NCBI GenBank assembly: GCA_902533445.1 | Contig: CACALX010000001.1 | Location: 62,001 to 126,000, forward strand | Length of the DNA stretch: 64,000 nt | Direction: 5' to 3' | Origin: an uncultured Pelagibacteraceae bacterium | Lineage (GTDB): Bacteria; Pseudomonadota; Alphaproteobacteria; Pelagibacterales; Pelagibacteraceae | Part shown: piece by piece, positions 7,746 through 14,294 of the stretch | Layout of the letters: the number at the start of each line of letters is the position of its first letter | Position numbering within the stretch: the first letter of the stretch is position 1 | The notes under the pieces: model-generated | Seen by the model: the letters and a program-made list of their open reading frames with translations, nothing else | Told to the model about the DNA's origin: nothing | Databases searched by the model: none | Position numbers and translations under genes: made by a program

Positions 7746-9160
7746 TTTAAATTTTCAGTTTCTTTTTTGAAATCTGCTAAGGAACGAGTACCTTTTTTAA
7801 GATTTTTAGGATGTTTTTTCTTAGCGGCAAATAATGTTGCATGTAAATCTCTGCTAGCTGTCTGTATTTTTTGACATAAGTCCATAGCTTCTTCGATATC
7901 ATTGTCATTAATTAGTCTTTTTATTTGATCTTCATCTAAGTGTTTGTGGTCAAATTTTTTTAAAGCCTCTTTTAATCTATCGATTGGTCCATCTTGCTGT
8001 TCCTGTTTCTTGTCTAATCTTGTGAGTGCTTTAACAAGATTTGATACTTCACCTGCTCTTTTATGTTGCCAAGCTCTATCTTTTTCGTCTGCATCTTTAT
8101 ATCCATCACCAACATCTTCAATATCTGCTAATTTTAAAAAATCATCTTTAAATTCCATCCACCCTTTAATCTCTCTTATTATGTCTGTATGTCTTTTGAA
8201 ATTAGCAACTTTTGGATCTTTAAGTTTTATTAAATTAAAGCACGCTTGTGTAATGGCACCTTGGTCATCTGCACTATATCCAAAATTTTGTAAAAAAGTT
8301 TTAAAGGATTTGTTATCAAATTTAGAAATAATTTTTTGATTTAATTCTTTGAAAGATTCCCATCTGTGTTCAATTTTTTTGTAGTCACCTTTCATTCCAT
8401 TAGACTCTAAATATAAATCTATAAGATCTAATGTTCCAAAATTTTCAGTTTTCCAATCTTTAACTTCTTTTTTAAAATCTTTTTCTGATAATTCAGAAAA
8501 ATTTGGATCATCATTTAATAGTTCTTCCAACTCAACAGTTCCATCAGTATAGGATCTAAATGAAAGTACTTTATTCATAACTGAATATTCAGACCAACCA
8601 TCTCTTCTCATTTGAAGTCTGTTTTCTAGCAAGGCAATATCAACATGTGTCGGTGCATCACTTAACATGTTTCCTTTTTCATCATGACCAGGTAAAATTA
8701 TAACATTGATATATTTGTAACTCTCTCTATCTCTTTTTTGTGTTTCAAATAATTTACCTAAAGCCCATCTCCTTCTATTTCCATTTATTAAAAATCCATC
8801 TGCAGTAATTATTGCTGGTTCAATTTGACCTGTACTTTTTAAAGATTTCATCAGCTCTTCATTTTTTGCTGGATCAGATTTTTCTAAAAAACTAGCAATC
8901 TTTTTTTGATCTTCTGATGACAAGTCATCAAGAGGTTTCTCTCGGGTTGCATGAGTTAAGGTTTCAGTTTTAATTCTCCCATTCTCAGATCTAAATCTAC
9001 AGTATTCAATTGCTATTCTGTATATTGGGGATTTTTTACCAGTTTTTTTCCAATCTTTATATTCAATAGTATCTTCACCTATTGGATCACCTTTGGCGAT
9101 TGAAATGGCTTTTTCAAACTTATCATTAATAACAAGTTTTTTATCTGTTATTATTGTCAT
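7742..9160 (-). CDS. ParB/sulfiredoxin-fold nuclease-like protein
   Basis: The protein has 472 residues. Residues about 95-140 carry a ParB N-terminal domain pattern: a helix (NEELMKSLKSTGQ), then IEPAIITADGFLINGNRRRWAL, where GNRRR (127-131) matches the ParB/Srx nucleotide-binding GHRR box. The rest is helical, lysine-rich and includes a predicted coiled coil near the C-terminus; I do not recognise it. No canonical ParB helix-turn-helix or ParA partner is present, so chromosome segregation is unlikely. ParB-fold proteins bind CTP or have nuclease activity and recur in DNA-modification and defence operons (DndB-like and DUF262-type proteins share the fold). It is the first gene of the coupled operon. 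Confidence 0.8.
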   Translation of the reverse strand: MTIITDKKLVINDKFEKAISIAKGDPIGEDTIEYKDWKKTGKKSPIYRIAIEYCRFRSENGRIKTETLTHATREKPLDDLSSEDQKKIASFLEKSDPAKNEELMKSLKSTGQIEPAIITADGFLINGNRRRWALGKLFETQKRDRESYKYINVIILPGHDEKGNMLSDAPTHVDIALLENRLQMRRDGWSEYSVMNKVLSFRSYTDGTVELEELLNDDPNFSELSEKDFKKEVKDWKTENFGTLDLIDLYLESNGMKGDYKKIEHRWESFKELNQKIISKFDNKSFKTFLQNFGYSADDQGAITQACFNLIKLKDPKVANFKRHTDIIREIKGWMEFKDDFLKLADIEDVGDGYKDADEKDRAWQHKRAGEVSNLVKALTRLDKKQEQQDGPIDRLKEALKKFDHKHLDEDQIKRLINDNDIEEAMDLCQKIQTASRDLHATLFAAKKKHPKNLKKGTRSLADFKKETENLN

Positions 9161-9218
9161 AAATTATATTAACAAATCTCTAGCTGAGAGTCTAATTGCT
9201 ATATGCAAAAACCTTGTA

Positions 9219-9425
9219 TTATATAGCTTTTACTTCTTTAGCGTTTGCATGATAGCAGCTCTTACAGATACTTCCCGTATTGTATTCGAATTCAGAAAAT
9301 ACTATTGTGAAGTTTCTTTTAGCAATTTCAGTTCGATCAGAATTACAAAAAATACATCTATCGTATTCGACATTTTCAAATACCGATTTATGGTTCTCTT
9401 TGCCTGTGCCTCTGTACCATGCCAT
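9219..9425 (-). CDS. Small zinc-ribbon protein
   Basis: This 68-residue protein has two CxxC pairs: CIFC (about 24-27) and CKSCYH (about 54-59), spaced 26 residues apart, the layout of a treble-clef or zinc-ribbon knuckle. The paired cysteines argue for this frame over the opposite-strand ORF at 9093-9434. It lies 58 bp upstream of the ParB-like gene on the same strand and could belong to the same transcript, perhaps as a nucleic-acid-binding or regulatory subunit. The call rests on the metal-binding pattern only. Confidence 0.5.
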   Translation of the reverse strand: MAWYRGTGKENHKSVFENVEYDRCIFCNSDRTEIAKRNFTIVFSEFEYNTGSICKSCYHANAKEVKAI

Positions 9426-9925
9426 TTGAAATAAATTTTTTAAAAAATTTTTTACCTTTCACTTTAGAACATAGTTTAAAATTTCTGGTTTGTGAATCCG
9501 CTGCTGTTGAAAAACCAAAATGAATTTGGGACCCATAAGTGTTTCAACTCTAGTAAAGATAAGCATATAATCTAAAGGTTGTTTTTATTTAGGAAAGGTC
9601 ATTAATCGTCCATAGAGCCATTTTAAGACTCGTTCGGGACCCCTCTTCAACAAGTGAACCATGGTGAACTTAGCGGAGCAACAGCGACGCTCTATGGCCT
9701 TAGTCTAGCAAAAATTCAGAGGTAAAAATCCGCATAAAGACTCAGTTATTTAATTTAAATTTAATTTTTTCTTTAGAAATAAAAACACAATAAACATTGA
9801 TTTATTTAAACAAGTAATCCTGCTGTGTAGTCGATGTGTAGTAGAAAATAATTTAGTAGATTCACAACGAGCTAAAACTGTTATAAACTCTTGCTAAGAA
9901 AGGATAAATTTATTGGAGCTATAAA
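9426..9925. other. 500-bp non-coding end of the island
   Basis: Neither strand has an ORF of convincing length. The stretch contains a GC-richer block (about 9600-9720) unlike the surrounding AT-rich DNA, with a 9-bp inverted repeat described separately. A short minus-strand reading near 9490-9560 (ELKHLWVPNSFWFF) has no start codon and may be a relic. Immediately to the right is the tRNA-Thr 3' half. This is where an element-encoded RNA or decayed recombination gene might be expected. Confidence 0.5.
9590..9710. ncRNA. Putative structured RNA, identity unknown
   Basis: CCATAGAGC (9610-9618) is the perfect reverse complement of GCTCTATGG (9689-9697), enclosing 70 nt. The 3' strand continues into CCTT, which could pair with AAGG near 9594-9597 across a bulge. 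Inside the loop TTCA/TGAA (9646-9649 and 9655-9658) can form an apical hairpin, and AGACT (9626-9630) can pair with AGTCT (9702-9706) outside the stem, a possible pseudoknot. The block is clearly richer in G+C than its surroundings, a usual mark of functional RNA in AT-rich genomes. The last part loosely recalls the 3' end of 6S RNA, but the length is too short and I do not assign it. Strand is undetermined because the stem is symmetric. Confidence 0.35.
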
Positions 9926-9970
9926 TTTGTAATCAATAGGTCCGCGGTTCGAATCCGTGCGGGGGCACCA
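9926..9970 (+). tRNA. Orphan 3' half of tRNA-Thr(UGU): integration-site scar
   Basis: The 45 nt read as tRNA positions 32-76: anticodon loop TTTGTAA with anticodon TGT (9928-9930), 3' anticodon strand TCAAT, variable loop AGGTC, T arm CGCGG-TTCGAAT-CCGTG (one G-U pair), acceptor strand CGGGGGC, discriminator A and encoded CCA. A complete gene needs a 5' acceptor GCCCCCG and a D arm; neither is found upstream, and the bases before the loop (ATAAA) do not pair properly with TCAAT. C71/G72-type Thr identity (acceptor ending GC-A) agrees with the anticodon. It is therefore a displaced tRNA 3' end, not a working gene, and marks the right attachment site of the island. Confidence 0.75.
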
Positions 9971-9979
9971 TTTCTTTCT

Positions 9980-10117
9980 TTACCAAGCAGTTAACTTCAA
10001 ACACTTATCAAAATTCTCGATACGAACATAGCAACCGAAGAATGACATTAATTTAAATGCAAAAAATCCTGCGAATAAAACTAAAGCAACTATTATAATT
10101 AGATTAAATTTATTCAT
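9980..10117 (-). CDS. 45-residue single-span membrane protein downstream of nadK
   Basis: This frame is too short for the ORF track and was translated by hand: MNKFNLIIIVALVLFAGFF at the start, ending in ENFDKCLKLTAW. It has one membrane helix (about 5-25) followed by a short tail with two cysteines (GCY and KCL). It begins 5 bp after the nadK stop codon on the same strand and fills almost the whole gap to the tRNA-Thr fragment, which supports a real gene. Because it lies outside the island scar it probably belongs to the native chromosome. Function is unknown. Confidence 0.55.
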   Translation of the reverse strand: MNKFNLIIIVALVLFAGFFAFKLMSFFGCYVRIENFDKCLKLTAW

Positions 10118-10122
10118 TAAAT

Positions 10123-10893
10123 CTAACTTGTTTCTTTTCTTATTTGTTCAATTTTAATTTTTTTTTGCAAACTTCTATTTTTGTCATAGAGAAGATTAAA
10201 CTTAATTTTATTATTTATTTTCACAGTAATATATTTTGCATTTCTTACTTCCAAATTATCTGCAACTGCACTAATGGGTCTCTTAGATGGATTGAGATTT
10301 GTGATAACAATTTTAGTTTTATCATTAACTATTTTACCCTTCCACCTTCTTGGTCTAAATGCGCTAATTGGAGATATGGATAAATTTTTTGAATGAAGAC
10401 TTAATATAGGTCCATGAACAGAAAGGTTGTAAGCAGTACTTCCAGCAGGTGTTGACACTAAAACTCCATCAGAAACTAATTTTTTTATAATTTGTCTAGA
10501 ACCTTGTTTAATTGATAACGAAGCTGCTTGTCTGCTCTGTCTTAATACAGAAACCTCATTAATCGCTATAGATTTTTTGATTTGATTATTTTTATTTCTT
10601 ACAATCATTTCTAAAGGAGAAATTGTAACCATATCTGCTTTAGAGAGGTTTTTTATAATATCTTTTGAGGAAAATTTATTCATTAAAAAACCATAGTTTC
10701 CAGAATTAATCCCATAGAAAAATTTATTTGAATTTTTGTTTCTTTTAAGAGTTTGGAGCATAAAACCATCACCTCCAATAACAATAGTTAAATTTTTGTT
10801 TTGAAGATTATTAGAACTAATTTTTTTTAATAAAATATTTTTTATATTTAAGGATTTCTTATTTTTATCAGAAATAATTTGCAGCTTGTTCAT
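10123..10893 (-). CDS. nadK: NAD kinase
   Basis: NAD kinase makes NADP from NAD and ATP in the cytoplasm. The 256-residue protein has the family signatures: GGDGFML (about 40-46, containing the catalytic GGD), the NYGFL motif (about 86-90) and the STPAGSTAYN block (about 152-161). The length fits a compact bacterial NadK. The ATG is 4 bp from the tRNA-Leu gene on the same strand, so nadK transcription probably starts within or upstream of the tRNA. It is the first core gene right of the island. Confidence 0.93.
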   Translation of the reverse strand: MNKLQIISDKNKKSLNIKNILLKKISSNNLQNKNLTIVIGGDGFMLQTLKRNKNSNKFFYGINSGNYGFLMNKFSSKDIIKNLSKADMVTISPLEMIVRNKNNQIKKSIAINEVSVLRQSRQAASLSIKQGSRQIIKKLVSDGVLVSTPAGSTAYNLSVHGPILSLHSKNLSISPISAFRPRRWKGKIVNDKTKIVITNLNPSKRPISAVADNLEVRNAKYITVKINNKIKFNLLYDKNRSLQKKIKIEQIRKETS

Positions 10894-10897
10894 TTAT

Positions 10898-10983
10898 TGG
10901 TGCCCTCGGCCAGACTCGAACTGGCACTCCGCAAGCGGCAAGGATTTTAAGTCCTTTGTGTCTACCAATTTCACCACGAGGGC
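10898..10983 (-). tRNA. tRNA-Leu(UAA)
   Basis: On the minus strand the gene reads GCCCTCG acceptor, a D arm with GGTAGACA, anticodon stem AAGGA-CTTAAAA-TCCTT with anticodon TAA, a long class II variable arm (CCGCTTGCGG core), T arm with TTCGAGT, acceptor CGAGGGC, A and encoded CCA. The 7-bp acceptor stem pairs perfectly. The long variable arm and UAA anticodon identify leucine. It lies directly upstream of nadK. Confidence 0.97.
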
Positions 10984-11081
10984 ATTAATGAATTTCATGA
11001 GTGTTTATGCTAATATTTATAATTGAACAAGTCTAATTAGTAAAATTGTTATTTATTGGAATATTTTATAAATATCAATCA

Positions 11082-11885
11082 ATGAAAAAAGCAATAAAAG
11101 TTTTGATATTTACTGACTTAGACGGATCTCTGCTTCACAGAGATACGTTTAAATTTGATGAAATAAAAAACTATTTAAAACAACTAATTTCAAAAGGTAT
11201 TTTTATAATACCCAATACTAGTAAAACAGAGAAAGAAATTTTAGAATTTAATTATGAGTTAGGATCAAATTTACCTTTTATTTCTGAAAATGGAGCAGCT
11301 ATTAATGGCTTAGAATTATTGAATGCAGATTTACCTAAAGAATTAATTCTTAGCAGAGAAAAGTATGATCTTTTAAATATTTTTAAAAATATAGTTCCAA
11401 TAAACCTGCAAAATAAATGCAGTTGGGTGTCTGAAATGAATAAAAAAAAACAAAGTTTAGTTTTTGGTTTAGAAGATAAAAAACTAAAGATGGCATTAAA
11501 TCGTAAATACACTATTCCATTTATATTTGAGGGGACTAAAAATCAAAGGAATGAATTATCTAAGATAATTAAAAATGAAGATCTTTACTTACAAGAAGGA
11601 GGAAGGGTTATTAATTTAACAGATAGAGTTAGTAAAGCTAAAGCTCTTCAAATATTTGTAAGATTTTTGAAAAAAAATAATAAAAATATAAAAACAATAG
11701 CTGTTGGTGATAATTACAATGATTTAGACATGCTAAAAAAGAGTGATTTTCCGTGCTTAGTATTTAATGACAAATTTACTTTAGATGAAATTCCTATAAA
11801 TAATTTAATAACAACAAATAAGCCATCACCTGAAGGCTGGGCAGATGTGATCAAAATGGCTCTAGTTAAAATAAACGAACATTAA
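11082..11885 (+). CDS. HAD phosphatase for glucosyl/mannosyl-3-phosphoglycerate
   Basis: I chose the internal ATG at 11082 because the 12 residues before it in the ORF track are not conserved-looking and the HAD core starts shortly after. The protein (267 aa from this start) has HAD motif I FTDLDGSLL, motif II PNTSKT, a Cof-type cap, and motif III/IV GDNYNDLDML. This is the mannosyl-3-phosphoglycerate phosphatase family (MpgP/YedP). The next gene, 11 bp downstream, is a GpgS-like synthase, so the substrate is most likely glucosyl-3-phosphoglycerate, giving the compatible solute glucosylglycerate. Mannosylglycerate remains possible. Confidence 0.82.
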   Translation: MKKAIKVLIFTDLDGSLLHRDTFKFDEIKNYLKQLISKGIFIIPNTSKTEKEILEFNYELGSNLPFISENGAAINGLELLNADLPKELILSREKYDLLNIFKNIVPINLQNKCSWVSEMNKKKQSLVFGLEDKKLKMALNRKYTIPFIFEGTKNQRNELSKIIKNEDLYLQEGGRVINLTDRVSKAKALQIFVRFLKKNNKNIKTIAVGDNYNDLDMLKKSDFPCLVFNDKFTLDEIPINNLITTNKPSPEGWADVIKMALVKINEH

Positions 11886-11896
11886 TAAGGTGTTAT

Positions 11897-13117
11897 ATGA
11901 GTGATTTTTCACAAAATGGCATTATTTCAACACTTCATGATTTTGGTACAAAGTCAACAAAGCAAATAGAAAAAGAGCTTTTAAGTTTTTCAAAAGAGAG
12001 AAAAATGGAACTTATATTGCCTTGTCTTTATAGCGAATTAAATGGAGATGCATTACCAAAAATTGTTTCTGAAATTGCTAAAACTAATTATCTACATCAC
12101 ATAATAATAGGACTAGATCAAGCTAATGAAAAACAAGCCAGAAAAGCATGGACATTTTTTGAAAAATTAGAAACTCCATTCACAATACTTTGGAACGATG
12201 GTCCAAATTTAAAAAAATTAGATAAAGAATTACAAAAAAAAGCATTAGCACCGAATGAAAAAGGCAAAGGCAGAAATGTTTGGTACTGCATAGGAATGTC
12301 TATAGCAAGAAATAGTGCAAGATCTGTCGCATTACATGATTGTGATATAAAAACATATGATCGAAGGATGCTAGCAAAATTATTTTACCCAGTAGTTAAT
12401 CCTTTATTCAATTTTGAATTTTGCAAGGGTTACTATCCTAGGGTCGCAGATAACAAAATGAATGGAAGAGTAGCCAGACTTTTAGTGTTTCCGATATTAA
12501 ATGCTTTAGAAAAAACAATAGGTAAAAGTGAATATTTGGATTTTATGAAATCATTTAAATACCCACTAGCTGGAGAATTTTCTTTTAGAAGAAATATTCT
12601 TCCTGAATTAAGAATTTCATCAGACTGGGGAATAGAAATTGGAATATTGTCAGAAATGCAAAGAAACTTTTCTCCACAAAATATCTGTCAGGTTGATTTA
12701 GCAGATACTTATGACCACAAACATCAAGATTTATCTATTGATGATGAAAATAAAGGTTTGTCAAGAATGTCCATTGATATAATTAAGACCTTTATCAAAA
12801 AACTTGCTACTCAAGGTCACTCGTTTAGTAGAGAACAATTGAGATCACTTAAAGCAACATACTATAGGTCAGCACTTGATTTAATTGACGCTTATCGAGG
12901 TGATGCTGAAATGAATGGTTTGAAATTTGATTCACACTCAGAAGAAAAAGCTGTTGAATTATTTTCAAAAAATATAATTAAAGCTGGCGAAGACTTTTAT
13001 TTAAATCCCATGGATGCTCCATTTATACCAACATGGAGCAGAGTTAAAAGTGCAATTCCAGATTTTTTATCAAGATTAGAAATAGCTGTTAATGAGGATA
13101 ATAAATATTATCTTTAG
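11897..13117 (+). CDS. gpgS: Glucosyl-3-phosphoglycerate synthase-type glycosyltransferase
   Basis: The 406-residue enzyme is expected to transfer a sugar from a nucleotide sugar to 3-phosphoglycerate, the first step of glucosylglycerate synthesis. It has a GT-A fold: IIIGLDQ near residue 70, a GKGRNVWYCIGM helix, and the metal-binding LHDCDIKTYD (DxD-like, about 150-159). Its length and the C-terminal helical part match the GT81 GpgS group of marine bacteria. A ribosome-binding AAGG lies 6 bp before the ATG. Pairing with the phosphatase makes a two-gene osmolyte operon. Glucosylglycerate accumulates in nitrogen-poor conditions in other bacteria; regulation here is not visible. Confidence 0.85.
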   Translation: MSDFSQNGIISTLHDFGTKSTKQIEKELLSFSKERKMELILPCLYSELNGDALPKIVSEIAKTNYLHHIIIGLDQANEKQARKAWTFFEKLETPFTILWNDGPNLKKLDKELQKKALAPNEKGKGRNVWYCIGMSIARNSARSVALHDCDIKTYDRRMLAKLFYPVVNPLFNFEFCKGYYPRVADNKMNGRVARLLVFPILNALEKTIGKSEYLDFMKSFKYPLAGEFSFRRNILPELRISSDWGIEIGILSEMQRNFSPQNICQVDLADTYDHKHQDLSIDDENKGLSRMSIDIIKTFIKKLATQGHSFSREQLRSLKATYYRSALDLIDAYRGDAEMNGLKFDSHSEEKAVELFSKNIIKAGEDFYLNPMDAPFIPTWSRVKSAIPDFLSRLEIAVNEDNKYYL

Positions 13118-13123
13118 TCTTAT

Positions 13124-13525
13124 TTATGTTCTAAGTGCTTTAAGTAAAAATCTTTTATCAAGTTTACAATCTTGATATCCTTTTTTTACAACATTTAAAT
13201 ATCTTTCGGTTGGAAATTTGAACGGAGATTTTTTAACCATTGTATAAGTCATGACTTTTTTTCCATAATAATAAAAATAATGTTTTTTATAAAGAATTGG
13301 AAAATCCTCATAAACATCCAACTTTTTCTCATCACTTTTTGAAATTTCAAATAATCCACCTGGTACAATGGAATTCTTTTTTGGCTCAATGTCTGCCGCT
13401 CTGTATTTGCTTCTAAATGTTAATTTAAAATCTTTTAAATTTATTTTTTTTAAAAAAATACTGTCTTTACATCTTCGTTTCATTTGAAAATGATGAAGAT
13501 TGCTACCGTAAGCAAAATACAACAT
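13124..13525 (-). CDS. Gamma-glutamylcyclotransferase-like (AIG2/GGCT fold) protein
   Basis: The 133-residue protein starts with LYFAYGSNL (residues 2-10), the substrate-binding YGSN loop of the GGCT fold, and has YEDFP (about 75-79), where the glutamate is the expected general acid/base. The family releases 5-oxoproline from gamma-glutamyl amides, though many members are uncharacterised. Its start shares one base with the stop of the CinA-like gene, so the two are co-translated. The biological substrate cannot be told from sequence. Confidence 0.8.
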   Translation of the reverse strand: MLYFAYGSNLHHFQMKRRCKDSIFLKKINLKDFKLTFRSKYRAADIEPKKNSIVPGGLFEISKSDEKKLDVYEDFPILYKKHYFYYYGKKVMTYTMVKKSPFKFPTERYLNVVKKGYQDCKLDKRFLLKALRT

Positions 13526-14274
13526 TAGCGCTCAACTACCTCAATTTTTTTTTCATTTACAAATTTTAAAATCTGCGAATTACAATCATCAATTTTATTT
13601 TGATCTTCTGATCTAATAACTATCGATACACCAAGCTTACCAGCATGAAAAAATGGGTAACTGCCAATCTCTACGTCCAAATTATTATTTTGTACTTTCG
13701 TTAATGAACTTGCAATTTCACTTTCAACTGTTCTTAAACTTATAGTTAAGCTTTTGATTGGTTCACCTCCAACTATATTATTTGTTAATCCACCTAACAT
13801 AGATTTTAATATAGAAGGAACTCCTGGTAGCGAATAAACATTCTCAACATTAAATCCTGGAGCACCACTTGTTGGATTTAAAATAAGATTTGCATTTTCA
13901 GGCATCCATGCCATTTTCTGTCTTCCCTGATTAAATTCTCCAGGTTGGTAATATTCCTTTAGAATTTTGAAAGCTTCTTTGTGAACTTCATATTTTATAC
14001 CAAATGCTTTTGAAACTGATTGAGCTGTTATATCGTCGTGAGTAGGACCAATACCACCAGTTGTAAAAACATAATCATATTTTAATCTAAGTAAATTTAG
14101 TGTTTCGACTATAGTGTTTTCAACATCAGGAATTACTCTAACCTCCTCAACCTCTACTCCTATAGAATTTAACCAGGTTGCTAATGTTGAGGTATTGGTA
14201 TCTTGTGTTCTTCCAGATAAAATTTCATTACCAATAATTAAAATTGAAGCTTTAAATTTTGCTTTTTTATCCAT
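13525..14274 (-). CDS. CinA-like MoaB/Mog domain protein (no amidase domain)
   Basis: I chose the ATG at 14274 (MDKKAKF) rather than 14295 because the family's first strand (KASILIIGNEIL) follows directly and the longer form would overlap the start of sfsA. The protein (249 aa) is a single molybdopterin-binding-like domain with GNEILSG, TTGGIGPTHDD (about 72-82) and GAPGF. Full CinA adds a C-terminal NMN deamidase/PncC domain, which is absent. Related stand-alone proteins are annotated as competence/damage-inducible protein A; activity on ADP-ribose or other nucleotides is known for CinA but unproven here. Confidence 0.82.
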   Translation of the reverse strand: MDKKAKFKASILIIGNEILSGRTQDTNTSTLATWLNSIGVEVEEVRVIPDVENTIVETLNLLRLKYDYVFTTGGIGPTHDDITAQSVSKAFGIKYEVHKEAFKILKEYYQPGEFNQGRQKMAWMPENANLILNPTSGAPGFNVENVYSLPGVPSILKSMLGGLTNNIVGGEPIKSLTISLRTVESEIASSLTKVQNNNLDVEIGSYPFFHAGKLGVSIVIRSEDQNKIDDCNSQILKFVNEKKIEVVER

Positions 14275-14294
14275 ATGAAATATATAATTTACCA

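Larger units (their letters stand above)
1..9970. mobile_element. Right-hand part of a genomic island integrated at tRNA-Thr(UGU)
   Basis: The region from the window start to 9970 contains only minus-strand accessory genes (secreted and membrane proteins, then a helicase/nuclease-like operon). It ends exactly at an orphan tRNA-Thr 3' half; directly after it, from 9980, housekeeping genes begin. Elements that integrate into the 3' part of a tRNA gene restore the gene at one end and leave the displaced native 3' end at the other. The fragment here matches the displaced end, so the intact tRNA-Thr and probably the integrase should lie left of position 1. No integrase is visible in the window, so the element's type and left boundary are unknown. 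Base composition looks as AT-rich as the flank, so composition gives no independent support. Confidence 0.55.

Noticed and set aside
7944-8339. Plus-strand ORF of 131 aa inside the ParB-like gene
   Set aside because: Antisense shadow; the minus frame has the ParB domain and operon overlaps.
7742-9160. Chromosome-partitioning ParB
   Set aside because: No ParA neighbour, no ParB helix-turn-helix recognised, and tight coupling to an SNF2 helicase and nuclease-like gene.
9093-9434. Plus-strand ORF of 113 aa
   Set aside because: It overlaps the start of the ParB-like gene and the zinc-ribbon frame antisense and has low-complexity hydrophobic content; the minus frame has two CxxC pairs.
9600-9700. 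SRP RNA or 6S RNA in the GC-richer block
   Set aside because: The SRP GGAA tetraloop and symmetric loop motifs cannot be folded in the middle of the hairpin; 6S RNA would be about twice as long with an internal bubble. Kept only as an unidentified structured RNA.
9821-9970. A tmRNA: T arm and CCA at 9941-9970, plus a GTAGAAAATAAT tag-like reading from 9840
   Set aside because: tmRNA needs a G-U containing alanine-type acceptor (GGGG..CUCC/CCCC-ACCA); here the acceptor strand is CGGGGGC-A, fitting tRNA-Thr with anticodon TGT. The tag-like frame ends in NSC rather than a typical ALAA-type tail, and no matching 5' half exists nearby.
11046-11081. Longer N-terminus of the HAD phosphatase in the ORF track
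   Set aside because: The extra 12 residues have no family counterpart; the HAD core begins right after the internal ATG. The same reasoning shortened sfsA, the CinA-like gene, DAHP synthase and nrdB.
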